Positions 10,272 through 22,290 of a stretch of 64,000 nucleotides of DNA are shown one piece after another. A model generated the notes under the pieces. That model was not told the DNA's origin, ran no database searches, and saw nothing but the letters and a program-made list of their open reading frames with translations. Position numbers and translations under genes: made by a program. Source of the stretch: Apoda limacodes (Eukaryota; Arthropoda; Insecta; Lepidoptera; Limacodidae); assembly GCA_946406115.1 (NCBI GenBank), contig OX291545.1, forward strand, positions 3,410,001-3,474,000, read 5' to 3'. Position 1 is the first letter of the stretch; each line of letters opens with the position of its first letter.

Positions 10272-13200
10272 CTAAAACGGTTACATACATTTTTAGTTAG
10301 GTACCTACATTATGAAAATGTGTAAACGAAATGAGTGCTTTGGGAGTTTTGTTTGAATACGTGACGTTTGTTGTACAACTAAAGTGCACGCTACAGTTTG
10401 TTGCACAACTAAAGTGCACGCTCAGGCTACAGTTTGATGTACAACTAAAGTGCACGCTACAGTTTGTTGTACAACTAAAGTGCACGCTACAGTTTGTTGC
10501 ACAACTAAAGTGCACGCTCAGGCTACAGTTTGATGTACAACTAAAGTGCACGCTACAGTTTGTTGTACAACTATAGTGCACGCTACAGTTTTAAGTCCCT
10601 ATTTTTCATAGTATAGTTAGCTTATTTTCTACATTATTTATTTATTTAGCAGCCTTAGAAGAGCCCTTGAGGGCGTCCGTTTTAACATGAACCGGCAGAA
10701 AAGGTCCAATACCAATATCCGACACGTGTACACGCTCTTATAGAACACGAAGCGTGGTCCGTTTAGTTATTGGCCTGTCAAAGTCCGATGACAAAACGTA
10801 TGTCTACAAGATAATTCAGGTTAGGTATTAAGTCCCTATATCAGGTTCCGTGACAAAATGGTAAAAAAGAATTCTTACAGTGAGGCATTGGTATTCACAG
10901 CTGCAATTTTGAACTTGATTGAGTTTAAAAATTGACACAGCAGTTATTATCAAAGTAAAAAAACTGGTTGCCTGTAAAGTCGGTATACGGGCGAAAGTTT
11001 TACGTGACAATGATTTTATGTCTGTCTCTCTCGCTCTTAGGCGGGCGCGTGCCTCTCACTCGCTCTCATTGTGAGCGCATAACGTGAGCGGAGCGTAACG
11101 CAGTTTCTTGAAGTGTCACCCGGCAAACCAATTTATAAGACGTTGTCACGTCAAAAATAATAGAAAAGTGACAAAGATTTTGACTAATTGCCAAAAAGTA
11201 CAAAAAAATAAAAAAAAAATCCTAGGAGCCGAAAAATGTAAATAACTTAGACCGACAGATGATTGCATATAAACAACAGAAAAATGTAATGTCCAAATTT
11301 AACAATTTTGGAGAATTAAAAAAACTTTTAAAATTTCCTTAAGTACTTAAGTACGGGACCACCGATTTACGAGTCCGGCACGCACTTCACCGTTTTTCGT
11401 TCTCGATACCAACATACGACATAAAGACCCCACAAAACAGTAGTGTGGGAACGATTTGGTGTCGCACAACTCGCACAACTCAAAGCGGTTTAATTACTTG
11501 TGAGAAACTATTTTCGGAACTTTAACCAGTTTTACGATTCTCTTTCAACCAAAAACTTATGTTTATTATTTTTAGACGACATCGACGTAAGAAACAACTT
11601 TACATCGAAGGAAGAAACAACTTCACATACAACATATTATAAGGTAAATCACACATGGAAATTCTTTTTATCATAACTGTACAACATAATATATATAACA
11701 TAATCTGTAAGTTTGTTTGCTTTTCCTTGTTGAATTGTTGTCCGCGCATTGAACCTACTACCTACTACATCTATCACTTCAATCATTCCAGTAAGCGCAC
11801 GAAAAGAAATATGCAAACCTACAAAGTGTCGTGAGTACAGCTTTTAGTAGGGCGTCAACAAAATGCAGTGGCGTAGGTACCTACTTGTAAACTAATGTTA
11901 ATAAAATTCCTTCACATACATCCACTACGACTACCTACATGATAGGAACCAAAATAAAATTAAAAAACGTATGTGACAGAAACCTCATAGAGCGAGAATC
12001 TCTCGACGCCCTCCGTGGAGTCGTAGCAGTGCAGCAGGATGGCCAGCAGCTCGTCGGCCGTGGTGCGGTCGCTGGTGAGGATGCACTTGTACTGGGAGGA
12101 AGACATCAGCGCCGAGTCGTAGATCTTCACCAGCCCGCCAGGACGCATCTGCAGCGAGAACCTGGAAACAACCAAACACATACATTATACATATGTTGTT
12201 GTTCTGCAAAACTAGGAAAACATTAAAATCAGTCAATTCGTACTAGTTGTTCCTAACTGAATTTGAGGAGAATTTCTGTAGGAACTGAATTAACTTTGCT
12301 CCGTGCTTGTCTATTTTATGAATGAATTAGTCTTATATTTATATTTCCATCAATAAAAGATAGGTAGTGGAAAAGTTATAGGTAGGAAGCACTTTCAATA
12401 AAATCGGTCAAGTGCAAATTTACGAACACAAACAGAAAATGTTATGTATGTTCCTTTTAATAATCTAAACTATTTTCGCTAGATAGCAGTTATATAGTAA
12501 TTCTGTGTAAGTACTTATTGCTGTTTTTTACAATAGAGCAAAAGCGGTAAAAACGTGTTTCTTGTATGGGGATGCCCCTAAATTTTATACTTTTTAGTAT
12601 TTTTTAGGCAATCTGCGTGTAATAATATAACATATTATTTAAACATTTAAGGCTACTACCTATTTCGGTCTAAAAGATAGACAGCGGTAAATCCACAAAC
12701 AGACAGACAGCCTAGACTTATTAGTAATAGGGCTCCGTCGAGTAATACTTTATTTTATGCCGAAGACAATATAAAAAACATCAATTGAAATAAAAGTACC
12801 TATCTATTAATAGCAGACTTATTGGTATAAGTAGTAGGAGTCGGGCGTTTGATCTATGGTAATGATTCTAACATGAGAAATAATCTAAAACAATATACCT
12901 ACATACATTAAAACGCTTTGCTAATATTCTAAAGTAGGTATTGTATCATACATAGGTGATACAAATCCGACCTTGTTTGATTTTCGGTGTTACTTTACTA
13001 CTGACATAACAATTTTTGTTTTGAACATGTGTAATTTTGTAATAATAATAATAAATCTTTTCGGACATTAGTGACATTACACACAGCGCCGTCTGGCCCC
13101 ACATTAAGCAAAGCTTGTGTTATGGATACCTGACAACGAATACAAATATATATAATTACTTTTTTTATTGTAAATACATACATATACATAAATACACCCA

Positions 13201-16200
13201 GAATCAAGACGAACACAAATATTTATAAAATTAATGTTTGTCTAGTACGGGAATCGAACACACACCCTCTGCACAACAGCCGGCCTTACTACCAACTAGG
13301 CTGCGAGGGAGTCAATAACAGCTTATTTCTTAAGTAAGAACAACAGACGGTCTGAAATAAATTTCTTATTAATAATATATATTTGTATATATTACATTGA
13401 CAGAACAAAAGAAAAACATATAGATACGCCGGGGCATGGGGCTGGGATCCGCTGTACCTACAATCGAAACCCACGACAACCTGCGTAATCTAAACCAGGG
13501 ACCGCAACCACAGGGAATTTAATACTTGATCGACGATCGATTTTTATTTCACGTGAGAATCAATTCCAGAGTCTTTCCCCATGGAATTCATATTCTGAAA
13601 ACTCTATTAGAAGTTTCAGAATATAATTAAGTATGCCTTTAAACTATTCTGCAGCAACATATTCATTTTCTCATCACCATCTTTATGCCTTTGTACACCT
13701 TTAAGGATCCAAATAACATTTTCCATTTTCAACACTTAAGACGTTAAAATATAATAAATCCTTAGGGCATTACGTGAACATAAAACCCCGATTACAAACC
13801 TTCGCATTCCTTTAATCCGTACGTAAATTATATTCAGTTAAAATGTTCCCTCTGACATTTAAATCACTATTAACGAACACGTATTAGGCCCAACAAAACA
13901 TAAATCTATCGATCTTAAAGCGGATATAAGTACTTCCAACAACTAAAGATCCCATAAACAGTGCTCATCGACAATCCTTTCCTCTCGCACCGACATGCTG
14001 GTTACACACAATCCTAACTGTCAACATATGCAGTTACGTGATCCATATGGTCAATAAAGAGCTCGCTAGAACGTTTTTTACGTTTTTATTACTCGTAGTG
14101 AGACGCTCCGGGAATAGAATAGCCGGAAAGGGGAAAGAAAAAGGGCAAAAGTGCGTCTTTTTCGGGATCGGCTGGTCGAGCGCGGTGGTCTCTCACAAGA
14201 GAAGAGTTGTAAGGTAGACATTTTGACGGAAACATAACAAAGTTTACTAAACAGACATTCAGAATATATAAATAAAAATTCTTTAAGTGTTCAGGCGATT
14301 GACAATTGTAAGGGATAAAGAACAAATATTAATAAACAAAAACTAGTAATCAATACGTTGTTAACTAACCACAGACTCTTTGGATAATTCATCAGTACCT
14401 ACCTTTTGACAAATCTAAAAATTCTAAATATCGAAAGGTATTTTACCTTCATAATAACGTAATGATAATAAATGGAGATTAAAATCATCAGTAGGCAACA
14501 TTCGAAACGTATTATGAAAGGTGTGTTAATATTTAGCATATCCTGATAATTGAAATGTTACACAAAAGAGCTGTTTGACAAATATATAACAAAGATTGCA
14601 GAAAGGCCAAGCTCTCGCCGAACGGGCTTGTAGCTGGTACGTGGACAACAATAAGGTGACGACCTTCACTCACAGTGCTTGTCACGAGTCACGACACGAC
14701 GCGTGTCACTGTCACTAATGGATTACCTAACCATACTACCTCACTGTCAGAATTCACAGGGATTTGTACGAACCTTTCATTTGCATGAAAACATAAATCA
14801 GGAAAACAAAAACTATAACTTAAGCGTAATGAAAATGTTACAAGACGGAGCAATTGCTTTTTAAAACGAGTCACTGTTTTTCCTTTTGCCAATCAAATTG
14901 AGGTAATTGAACAAATTACAATGAGTTTTATTACAATCAATATTAACTGAGTGTAACAAAAATTAATCATTCGTAAAAGTGATTTCCATCACCACTTTCG
15001 AGTTGTACAAATTTATGCCAAACCAGCTGTAACATGTGCTGATACCTTCACAAAAAGTACAACGAACTTGCCGCAAATGTTCGAAAGCTTAGTGGTTTTA
15101 AGACAGTAGTTAATGCACGTGTAAGAAAACAAAACAAAATCTCACAACTCTCTTTACTCAGTATTTTCGCACAATTAAACTTCAAACAAAGCCAGCTGTC
15201 TAAGTAAATACAGTAAAGTTTCCAAAGAAAAAGGTAGCAGATAAGTCAAGAGATTTAATTATTTTTTTTACTTTTTTAGCTTTTTATTATTACCGTAAAC
15301 ATTACCGGACTCTTCTTATTTTGGTCTGAAACACAGACAGACAGACAGTTTTTTAGTGCATTTTTTTTTTTTGTTAAAAAGCTTTTATAATGGAAAGTGA
15401 AGTCTGACTTAACCAATATTCCCTTTCATACCTATACCTTAGATAAAACTTATGCATATTACACACTTGGAGTATCCCTTGGGATGGCAGGCCTGCAGTG
15501 CGGCGGGGCGCGCGGTGTCGTCCAGCACGAGGGTGGTCCGCAGTCCAGCGGCGCGCACGCGCACCTCCATGCTGAGGTAGAAGAGCCTGGGGTCACGGTG
15601 CCGCATGCGGAACTTCCCAAGCAGCGTGGCCACCACCTCGCGCGCGCTCGTGCCCCACGTCACCGACAGCGTTTTGTACTCGATGTCCGGTCGGAGGCAG
15701 CGCGCGTACACCTTTATCGTCGTCTGTCAACAAATATGTACCTAGGTTAAAATGAAGCAAAATGCTCAACTATAGTAGGTTACCTAGTGGTTAAGGCACC
15801 TAGGTAGGTAGGTAGGTAGGTAGGTACCGAACAGAAGATTCAAGATAAGAATTACCCAAGTATTGCCAAATTAGGGTACATTAACTTATTTCAAGTGTTT
15901 ACATTAGTTAAAGTTGTTGACTAATGTAAAGTTGTGTAATGTAATGTAAAGAAAATGTCTGTATAAATAAGTGTAGTAATATCGTAAATAAAACATCTAA
16001 AAAATATTTTGGATCAGGAAAAAAAAATTAATTATTCACCGTATTATGGGTCACTTATGGGTCTACTATAAAGTAAGAATAAATTAAATATGAGCAACGC
16101 CGAACCACAAGTTATTAATTATACACTTATTTGTGGATAAAATCACAATTAAATTCTTTGAGAATACGTCGTAAATAATTAATGGTTCATTGTTCACGGT

Positions 16201-16465
16201 GTCACGGTGTCAATTTAGCGTTTCGCGATCACAACTCTCTCACGTTACAATCATTATTCCATAGTTACACAAGCCTCGGAATAAACCGCCACGAATTCAT
16301 TACATTACTCGATTAAAAAGACATAAATATAACGTAACGCAAATACTGACAAGAAAAAAGAATTCACACGTCAAAAATTAACGATAAAATAATAAAGTAA
16401 CTCACGTGAATATTGTGAGGGTGTAGCGCCAACAGCATGCGAGGCGCGGGCACCGGCGCGGTCAT
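9969..16465 (-). CDS. rau: Ras-association (RA) domain protein, Rau-like; complete four-exon coding region, 265 aa
   Basis: Join of complement 16406-16465, 15467-15723, 11984-12161 and 9969-10271 (798 nt including stop). All three introns have GT-AG ends and phases that agree. RA1 occupies about residues 21-105 and RA2 about 112-201. Both show the ubiquitin-like pattern of a first strand (IKVYARCL / VKIYDSAL), a YKT-YKC strand, a T-T/S-A-E-helix (TSAREVVATLL / TTADELLAILL) and, in RA2, the closing PLMVQRSWPEDSDCHFRV segment seen in afadin and RADIL RA domains. Then come PPLPPR (206-211, a class II SH3-ligand pattern), an acidic run EEEEE (221-225), and a tyrosine-rich tail (YSPVY at 243-247, YLYI at 262-265). 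Drosophila Rau is an intracellular two-RA protein that binds Ras-family GTPases and sustains EGFR/FGFR signalling. Orthology is inferred from architecture, and another two-RA adaptor is possible. Confidence 0.72.
10365..10590. repeat. minisatellite of 30- and 36-bp units in a 96-bp higher-order pattern
   Basis: The sequence ACAACTAAAGTGCACGCT occurs seven times. Units alternate 30, 36 and 30 bp (the 36-bp unit has an extra CAGGCT), and this block of three repeats after exactly 96 bp. All lengths are multiples of three, so both strands stay open and give false repetitive peptides. The array begins about 95 bp from the exon 4 acceptor. Confidence 0.95.
10959..11156 (+). repeat. dispersed 198-bp repeat, copy A
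   Basis: It is the exact reverse complement of 24787-24984 over all 198 bases as read by eye. It contains CGCTCTCATTGTGAGCGCAT and other GC-rich segments. It encodes nothing, and I could not assign the family. Confidence 0.9.
11984..12161 (-). CDS. rau: rau-like gene, coding exon 3 (start of second RA domain)
   Basis: The acceptor is GTTGTTTCCAG, and the exon of 178 nt ends in GAG before donor GTTTCTGT. It encodes the last base of codon 106 and residues 107-165 (FSLQMRPGGLVKIYDS to RFSLYE). The donor is a little weak, but its phase fits exon 4 exactly. Confidence 0.8.
12162..15466 (-). other. rau-like intron 2, with a SINE
   Basis: The intron of 3305 bp is bounded by GTGTGT and TTTCCAG. A SINE in minus orientation lies at about 13031-13308. 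A short repeat-like patch with an ACAGACAGACAG run sits near 12690-12750. The remainder is AT-rich without credible coding frames; the short ORFs at 13289-14892 lack coding character. Confidence 0.6.
13031..13308 (-). mobile_element. tRNA-derived SINE
   Basis: On the minus strand the head (about 13308-13230) contains the B-box-like GTGTTCGATTCCCGTAC, followed by a body that ends GGGGCCAGACGGCGCTGTG and an (ATT)n tail at 13031-13055. The body and tail match the copy at 40008-40255, including the GGCCAGACGGCGCTGT block. Transcription would be by RNA polymerase III from the internal promoter, with mobilisation by a LINE. Confidence 0.75.
15467..15723 (-). CDS. rau: rau-like gene, coding exon 2 (first RA domain)
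   Basis: The acceptor is TTGTTGACAG at 15724-15733. The exon has 257 nt, entered in phase 0 and left with two bases (AA) that pair with the first G of exon 3 to give Lys106. The donor reads GTGTGTAA. It encodes residues 21-105, the whole first RA domain. Confidence 0.8.
15724..16405 (-). other. rau-like intron 1
   Basis: The intron of 682 bp is bounded by GTGAGT and TTGACAG. It contains a short (GGTA)n run at 15801-15826 and is otherwise AT-rich and featureless. Confidence 0.6.
16406..16465 (-). CDS. rau: rau-like gene, coding exon 1 (codons 1-20)
   Basis: It starts with ATG at 16465 and ends at 16406, directly before a strong donor GTGAGT, in phase 0. The peptide is MTAPVPAPRMLLALHPHNIH. 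The start codon sits in GC-rich sequence with 5' UTR or promoter character. Confidence 0.7.
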
Positions 16466-16700
16466 GACGCGTGCGAACGGACCGACACTCGACCACAACT
16501 GAACTGACTACCACCTAGTACCACTACTGAGCGAGACCCACTTCACTCACTGAGGCTAACCTAGTCCGGAAGCCGGCTCTCAGCCCCGAGGGCTTGCACA
16601 AAGGGTAAGCCGATACGTGAGCCCGGGGCACCACCTGCCGCGCCACCACTCCCACCGAATGCCCGGAAGTCCCTATATCTATCACGTACGGATCGGGATT
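16466..16700 (-). promoter_or_regulatory. GC-rich 5' UTR and probable promoter of the rau-like gene
   Basis: The block is clearly GC-richer than its surroundings and directly precedes the ATG at 16465. On the minus strand it contains several arthropod initiator-like TCAGT pentamers (near 16500, 16525 and 16550). No TATA box is evident at a fitting distance. The exact start of transcription cannot be set from sequence alone. Confidence 0.4.
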
Positions 16701-17149
16701 CGCACAACAATCGATTTACTTCATTGACAGATTGTTGACGTTCGTGTGAAATATTGCATTCTCATTTAGTTTTCCATGGTCTTCATGGTCAGTTCATAGT
16801 TTGTGTGAGTTGTGTGGCTCCCTATTGTTAAAATATAATAGAAGGGCGACAATGTGATGATGAAGTACGTCCTGTTTAGTACAATAGCTGTTATTATTTT
16901 ATTAATTAAGCTAAATAGCTTTTTTTGTTTGGTTCTTGCTATTAATTTATTATTAAATTGTTTTTGGGTTCAAATGGGTTTGGGTTATGAGTCACAATCA
17001 AGTTTGATAGTCTGGGCACACGAAATAACTTTTCCAACTTTCTCCTCATGTCGCGCTGGCCTTAATTAGTAAGTTCCTCAAATCTATCAAGTCCTACTGG
17101 TGGTGATAAGGCTTGTCTGTTCGGGGATGAACGATCCGGGCGCTAATAC
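16701..17149. other. upstream flank of the rau-like gene, no gene seen
   Basis: AT-rich. The open frame at 16854-17069 is hydrophobic but shows no homology that I recognise and no coding composition. Confidence 0.3.
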
Positions 17150-17385
17150 CAGGGCGGATCCAGAACAAAAGTTTAGGGGGGGCGATCATAAGATCTGCAG
17201 GCATTTTTTGAACTTTGAATCAGCAAACGTAAGTTACCCAATCGACCCAGCTCGTGCAGTTTTTAAGTAATTAAATATACAAACCCAAGTAACCCCAACT
17301 ATTTTTTATATGTAATTTATATGTAATAAAAGTTATATATTTTAAAACATGTTACAATTCATGCCCCCCGCTGGATCCGCCCCTG
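17150..17385. mobile_element. hAT-like MITE, 236 bp
   Basis: The left end CAGGGCGGATCCAG and the right end CTGGATCCGCCCCTG form terminal inverted repeats of the CAGGG type, with G-rich inner flanks (GGGGGGGCG against GCCCCCCGC). The 8-bp flanks (GCTAATAC and GTTGGGAT) no longer match well, so it is an older copy. Confidence 0.6.
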
Positions 17386-19687
17386 GTTGGGATGTTAGCA
17401 AACTACATTAAAAGAGAGCATATATAGGTACTTACTAGTGTTCGAAGTTCGGATAAAGTAAGCCTTTAAGCGGTTTTCTGATTCAGTCAAATGTTATTCT
17501 GCTATTATAAAAAATATTATTCACATAGATGGTAAATAAACATCAATTAAAACACAAAAGTTAATACAACGATTTGTGATTTCCTAATTTTGATTTTTCC
17601 GACAGGAGAAATTGCTTGAACGGGAGAAAAAGGGGGTTTCCAATATTATAGAGAAAACTTTTTAATTACACTTCAAAGTGATATTGAAGAAAGAAAGCCT
17701 CCGGTAAAAGTAGTATTTCGTAAAAATTTAACTTAACATGTACTTACTCCGAGAAAACATAAAAACTTGCGACCGGACGGATCAGGAATGCGGCACCCGT
17801 GTCCATGCCCACAAGTGTTCATGCCTAGTCAACCAAAGCCGCTGAGACCAAGATATAATTACAACGGCTACAAATTAAACCTCAGCAACTTTGATTAGTT
17901 TAAAACGACTAGTAGCGCCACAAAGACCGCGTTAATAAATTTGCAGTGAACACCTTAAGCAGTTAGAAAAATGTTGCAATAAAAGTGTAGTTAATTAACA
18001 TCGTGACTGCGAATACAAATGAATGTCCTGAGTTGTCCTGGCTTCAGTCAGTCATGGTCATTTGTCGTTGTGTTGCTCAGGTAATGACTTCGGCTTATGA
18101 CTGTAACATTATACATTATACTTTACAATTTAGTCAACAACCTTATTGTAAGTCAATGTCAAGTACAAGGAGGCTTTAATCACGAAATGAAACACAAGAA
18201 ATAAGTTAGAATAGTAATGCTAGGTCCCTTAACACGTGACACGTGACACGTGCATCACTTCAGTGTTTTTTACGTACCTACGTTAACAAGTACTTATAGC
18301 AAGTAACTTTGTATACCAATATAGGTATAATTTTTACGAAAATATAGGATTTAATTTAGAAATATATAATTCTACCTTTTTTCTAACTTCATGTATAACA
18401 AAGTTACAAAGTAAGTTATAATTTTAGAGAATAGTGTAACAAGTAGCACATAGCACTTTATTATTTCAAAGTATTCAGTGAAACATGTGACTTCAATAAA
18501 CTTATAACACCTCTTTGTTTTCGTTGGGATTAAAAATAATTAAGTATATTTAGAATCTTTGTTTGTTTGTCTGTGGGTCTGTATGTCGTACTACATACAG
18601 CACGAAATTGATGCGGTTTTTTTCCGTGAAAAATTAAACAAAACACTCGACCAGTACCAGTAGCGTGTTTTGCGTCGCGTTTCCTCGACAAGTAGCGTAA
18701 TTTTCCGCCAATTTGCTTATAATAATTGAGGTAGTAACCTCCGCAATTTGGAATACCTACTAATTATTATTAATGAAAAATGTTGCGATGTCATTATTTA
18801 AACAATTTTTCAGCAACTACTTAATCATTGTCCAAAGTATCCAGCCGCGCCGCGCCGCGCTCTACGTACTTTGCTTTGACAATATCTAAACTGCACAATG
18901 TGTAACAAGGTTTTGAGGTGTAAGGATAAATGTTCCTACCGGGATAGAGCTATGCAGGGATATATTATAGATGTTATAATTTATAGGCAATGATAGATAT
19001 ATAATATACATTATACATTGCTCTGGTCTAGCGAACTCGAAATAGAAATCTCTTTAGGTTGCTCTGTTGCGACGATAAGCAGTAACAAAAAGCAAACGAA
19101 CAAACATTCAGACTTTCACAAATATATTTTAGTTAGGATAGATAAATACTTTATCGAGAACCAACATGTTTTCATTTACATAAAGAGAATAAAAGTATAC
19201 AATTCCCCCTAATTGTATTATTTTGCTTAAAAGCCAGACACCCTTAGGGTAGAGGATAAAATTCTAAATTAATACTTATTCAAGATTCATAATACTTACT
19301 TATGAACTTTTTGCTTCTTGAAGTAACGTTTATTATACATGGAACGTTTTTATTCAAAAACTGGTAGATTAAATGGAAAGCTACTTTTATATGGAATGTT
19401 CTTTTCTATCAGTTTGAGTTGTTTATCAAATTTTGTAGATAACCTTACTAAGTATATAATATTCTCTTTGGATAACCTTAAAACGAAAATTGTCTTACAT
19501 ATTGGTTTTTGTGGATCAATTAAAACACCTAACCCACCCACCCAACAACCTACCTACAATATTACTAACAATTAAAGATTGGCACTAAAGGACATGTCAG
19601 ATGATGACTGCTTACACTCCTACACAGATCCAGAGCAAAATACAATGTATTGAAATACACTTTTTCCTCACAGTTCTCCTAACTTTG
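17386..19687. other. intergenic, no gene seen
   Basis: AT-rich throughout. A short CCGCG run occurs near 18845-18865. No frame with coding character, RNA gene or clear transposon end was recognised. Confidence 0.3.
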
Positions 19688-20140
19688 CTAGCCGATTTTC
19701 TTGTGACGGGATTTCGTCAAAAACTCAGCAAAAGTAAAACCAGAGCCTTTGAGATTAGATTTGAGAAACCAAACTTTGTCTCTCATATGTAGACTTTTGA
19801 GTTTTATAACAATAGGTCTGTGTTTATCGCTGGATACACGGCCGATTCGATGGCAGCGTTTAATGTCGGCATCAGAAAATTGAGTTATCTTGGCACCAAG
19901 GTTGCTGATTTTGTTTCTCCTTAGCGCCATGAAATAGAAGAATCTTCTGACGGCTGCGCATCTCCTGGTTGTCGAGTTCTTGTGCCAAAAATCAATTTGC
20001 CGCTGTAGGTTCAGTAGTGATTCATTAATGAAACTTTTAAGTAGTGAAAATTGAAGTAGTTCTTTTATCCTTCTTAAATTCAGCCATATTCTGTGAAAAA
20101 GTTGTGACATATCTGAAATTGATTGCTTGATGTCCTCCAT
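19688..20140 (-). pseudogene. LINE ORF1-like fragment
   Basis: An open minus-strand frame of 150 residues. Its second half (about residues 90-148: IKRCHRIGR, PIVIKLKSLHMRDKVW, FTFAEFLTKSR) has the pattern of the RNA-binding C-terminal part of non-LTR retrotransposon ORF1 proteins. The N-terminal half is helical and Leu-rich, fitting the end of a coiled coil. No reverse transcriptase of the same element is adjacent, so this is a truncated relic. The clade is uncertain. Confidence 0.55.
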
Positions 20141-20930
20141 TATTGAGTGAAACTTAACAATGTGTTTTAACTTCTTACAAGTGATCCAGGAAAGGAGAAA
20201 ATGCTGCTATTGGGTAGATACTATCACAGTAATGTCTTACTAATCTTCAATAACTTGAAGTAAATAATTTTATTTGAATAAAATTTATAGATACAAATCT
20301 GTAATGTTTCACGTACCCTCTAAAACATATGAACAAAATATGTCTATTAAATTAAGTTATCAACCGTCGGACGTGTACCGTAAATACGTTACTAATTTCA
20401 CTAATCAAAAACAATTAGGACCAAATACAATGTTCGCCGGATGCACAAATGAAGTCAACAACTCTTCTGCTGGTGTGGGGCTCGAACTCTGGTCTATAAT
20501 AAGCTCGGACGACAACAGAACAGGCGACGCGACACGTCACGATCGACCGTGCTTCCCATTTCCTAATTTCCTGCGGGTCTCGTCACACTTCATTCACCTA
20601 ATTTAGCGGCGTCCTGTCCCGTAGCTACGTTTAACCACTAGAGTTTAACCCAATTTAGAGGATCTTCGTAATAACACTACAATAGTTGTTTGTTGCCACC
20701 ATTGGAAACGAATTGCAAACGATTTAACGTAGTGAACACAGAGCATCGGGGAAAATGGGATTTATCAGATACCCGTCTGTCAGCTGATAGTTCATCGGAA
20801 ATAACGTCTGATGACACCACGCTATTAAATTGCTTTCATTAACCTAAACTATGTTAAATAAGAGTTTAGATTTACAACATACGTTTTTGCAGTAGTCACT
20901 AGTTCAATAAAAGCTTCTGTGTGGTAAGTA
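20141..20930. other. intergenic, no gene seen
   Basis: AT-rich. The open frame at 20274-20606 lacks coding character. Confidence 0.3.
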
Positions 20931-21085
20931 CCAAAACCAAGCGGTAATGACCGCGAGGGTTGGAGACGCACGGAGGCCGTCGGAGGCTAACCAACAGCCA
21001 CTTCGGGCCGCGCACGCGCCGGGTCGGGCTCCTGGGGCGGCGAGACGGATGTTTGCCCAACAACGAACGTCGGCTGGAGCAATGT
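20931..21085. other. GC-rich patch of unknown nature
   Basis: About 155 bases of high GC with many CpG dinucleotides. The minus strand is open and Arg-rich but is not recognisable as a protein. ATGTTTGCCCAAC occurs twice at 21050-21095. It could be a non-coding first exon or promoter, or part of an old repeat. Confidence 0.25.
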
Positions 21086-21555
21086 TTGCCCAACCTTCAT
21101 GTTTGAGTCAGTAAATTGACGTTTTTAAAGTTAAGCTGTCAAGCCACTCGAGTAGGTGTGTAGTTGATACTTCTCAGAATTATTTTTTACTTTTTATTAC
21201 GTGTACATGTAGTGCAAGCGCTAATTTACAATAGTATACCGACGGGTATCTCGAATCCCTCGGCTTTATTGATATTGTAAGAATATGTTGAGTTTATTAT
21301 TAATCTAAAAGTTTTACATTTTATTGAGGTACTAGTACTCTGTGATTTTACACTCTCCAACGAATGCTCATAGCTATACATTCACTTAGTCAGAAACCAA
21401 TTTATAAAACTTTATGTAGCATAAAATATCCTAGATATTATTTATAAGTATAGTACAGAACAGTTAAGTGCAAACCCTTCATTCCATTTGACTACGTATT
21501 ATGTACATACACATGCGAGTGTGTATACGAATAAAAGACGAATACGCATTTATTT

Positions 21556-22290
21556 AAAAAGTCTGATTTTAAAGAAAAGCGTATTATATGACGAGGCATC
21601 AAAACACAAGAGCGCGGGCGGCGACCTCAAAAAGTCTGATTTTAAAGAAAAGCGTATTATATAACGAAGAATCAAAACACAAGAGCGCGGGCGGCGACCA
21701 CAAAAAGTCTGATTTTAAAGAAAAGCGTATTATATGACGAAGAATCAAAACACAAGAGCGCGGGCGGCGACCTCAAAAAGTCTGATTTTAAAGAAAAGCG
21801 TATTATATAACGAAGAATCAAAACACAAGAGCGCGGGCGGCGACCACAAAAAGTCTGATTTTAAAGAAAAGCGTATTATATGACGAAGAATCAAAACACA
21901 AGAGCGCGGGCGGCGACCACAAAAAGTCTGATTTTAAAGAAAAGCGTATTATATGACGAAGAATCAAAACACAAGAGCGCGGGCGGCGACCTCAAAAAGT
22001 CTGATTTTAAAGAAAAGCGTATTATATAACGAAGAATCAAAACACAAGAGCGCGGGCGGCGACCACAAAAAGTCTGATTTTAAAGAAAAGCGTATTATAT
22101 GACGAAGAATCAAAACACAAGAGCGCGGGCGGCGACCTCAAAAAGTCTGATTTTAAAGAAAAGCGTATTATATGAAGAAGAATCAAAACACAAGAGCGCG
22201 GGCGGCGACCACAAAAAGTCTGATTTTAAAGAAAAGCGTATTATATGACGAAGAATCAAAACACAAGAGCGCGGGCGGCGACCACAAAAA
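21556..22290. repeat. 73-bp tandem array, ten copies
   Basis: GTCTGATTTTAAAGAAAAGC occurs at 21561, 21634, 21707, 21780, 21853, 21926, 21999, 22072, 22145 and 22218, exactly 73 bases apart. Each unit joins an AT-rich half to a GC-rich core (AAGAGCGCGGGCGGCGACC). Copies are almost identical; variants TGACG...CCTC and TAACG...CCAC alternate over much of the array, a dimeric substructure. Short ORFs across it are artefacts. Confidence 0.97.

Larger units (their letters stand above)
10272..11983 (-). other. rau-like intron 3, with a minisatellite and one copy of a 198-bp dispersed repeat
   Basis: The intron of 1712 bp is bounded by GTTTCT and TTTTAG. It holds the 30/36-bp array (10365-10590) and repeat copy A (10959-11156). 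No other coding frame was seen. Confidence 0.6.

Noticed and set aside
10297..10581. Repetitive Cys/Ser-rich open frames on both strands
   Set aside because: Both come from a minisatellite whose unit lengths are multiples of three; no start context, splice signal or domain.
19350..19575. Overlapping open frames on both strands
   Set aside because: AT-rich chance frames with no domain and no splice context.
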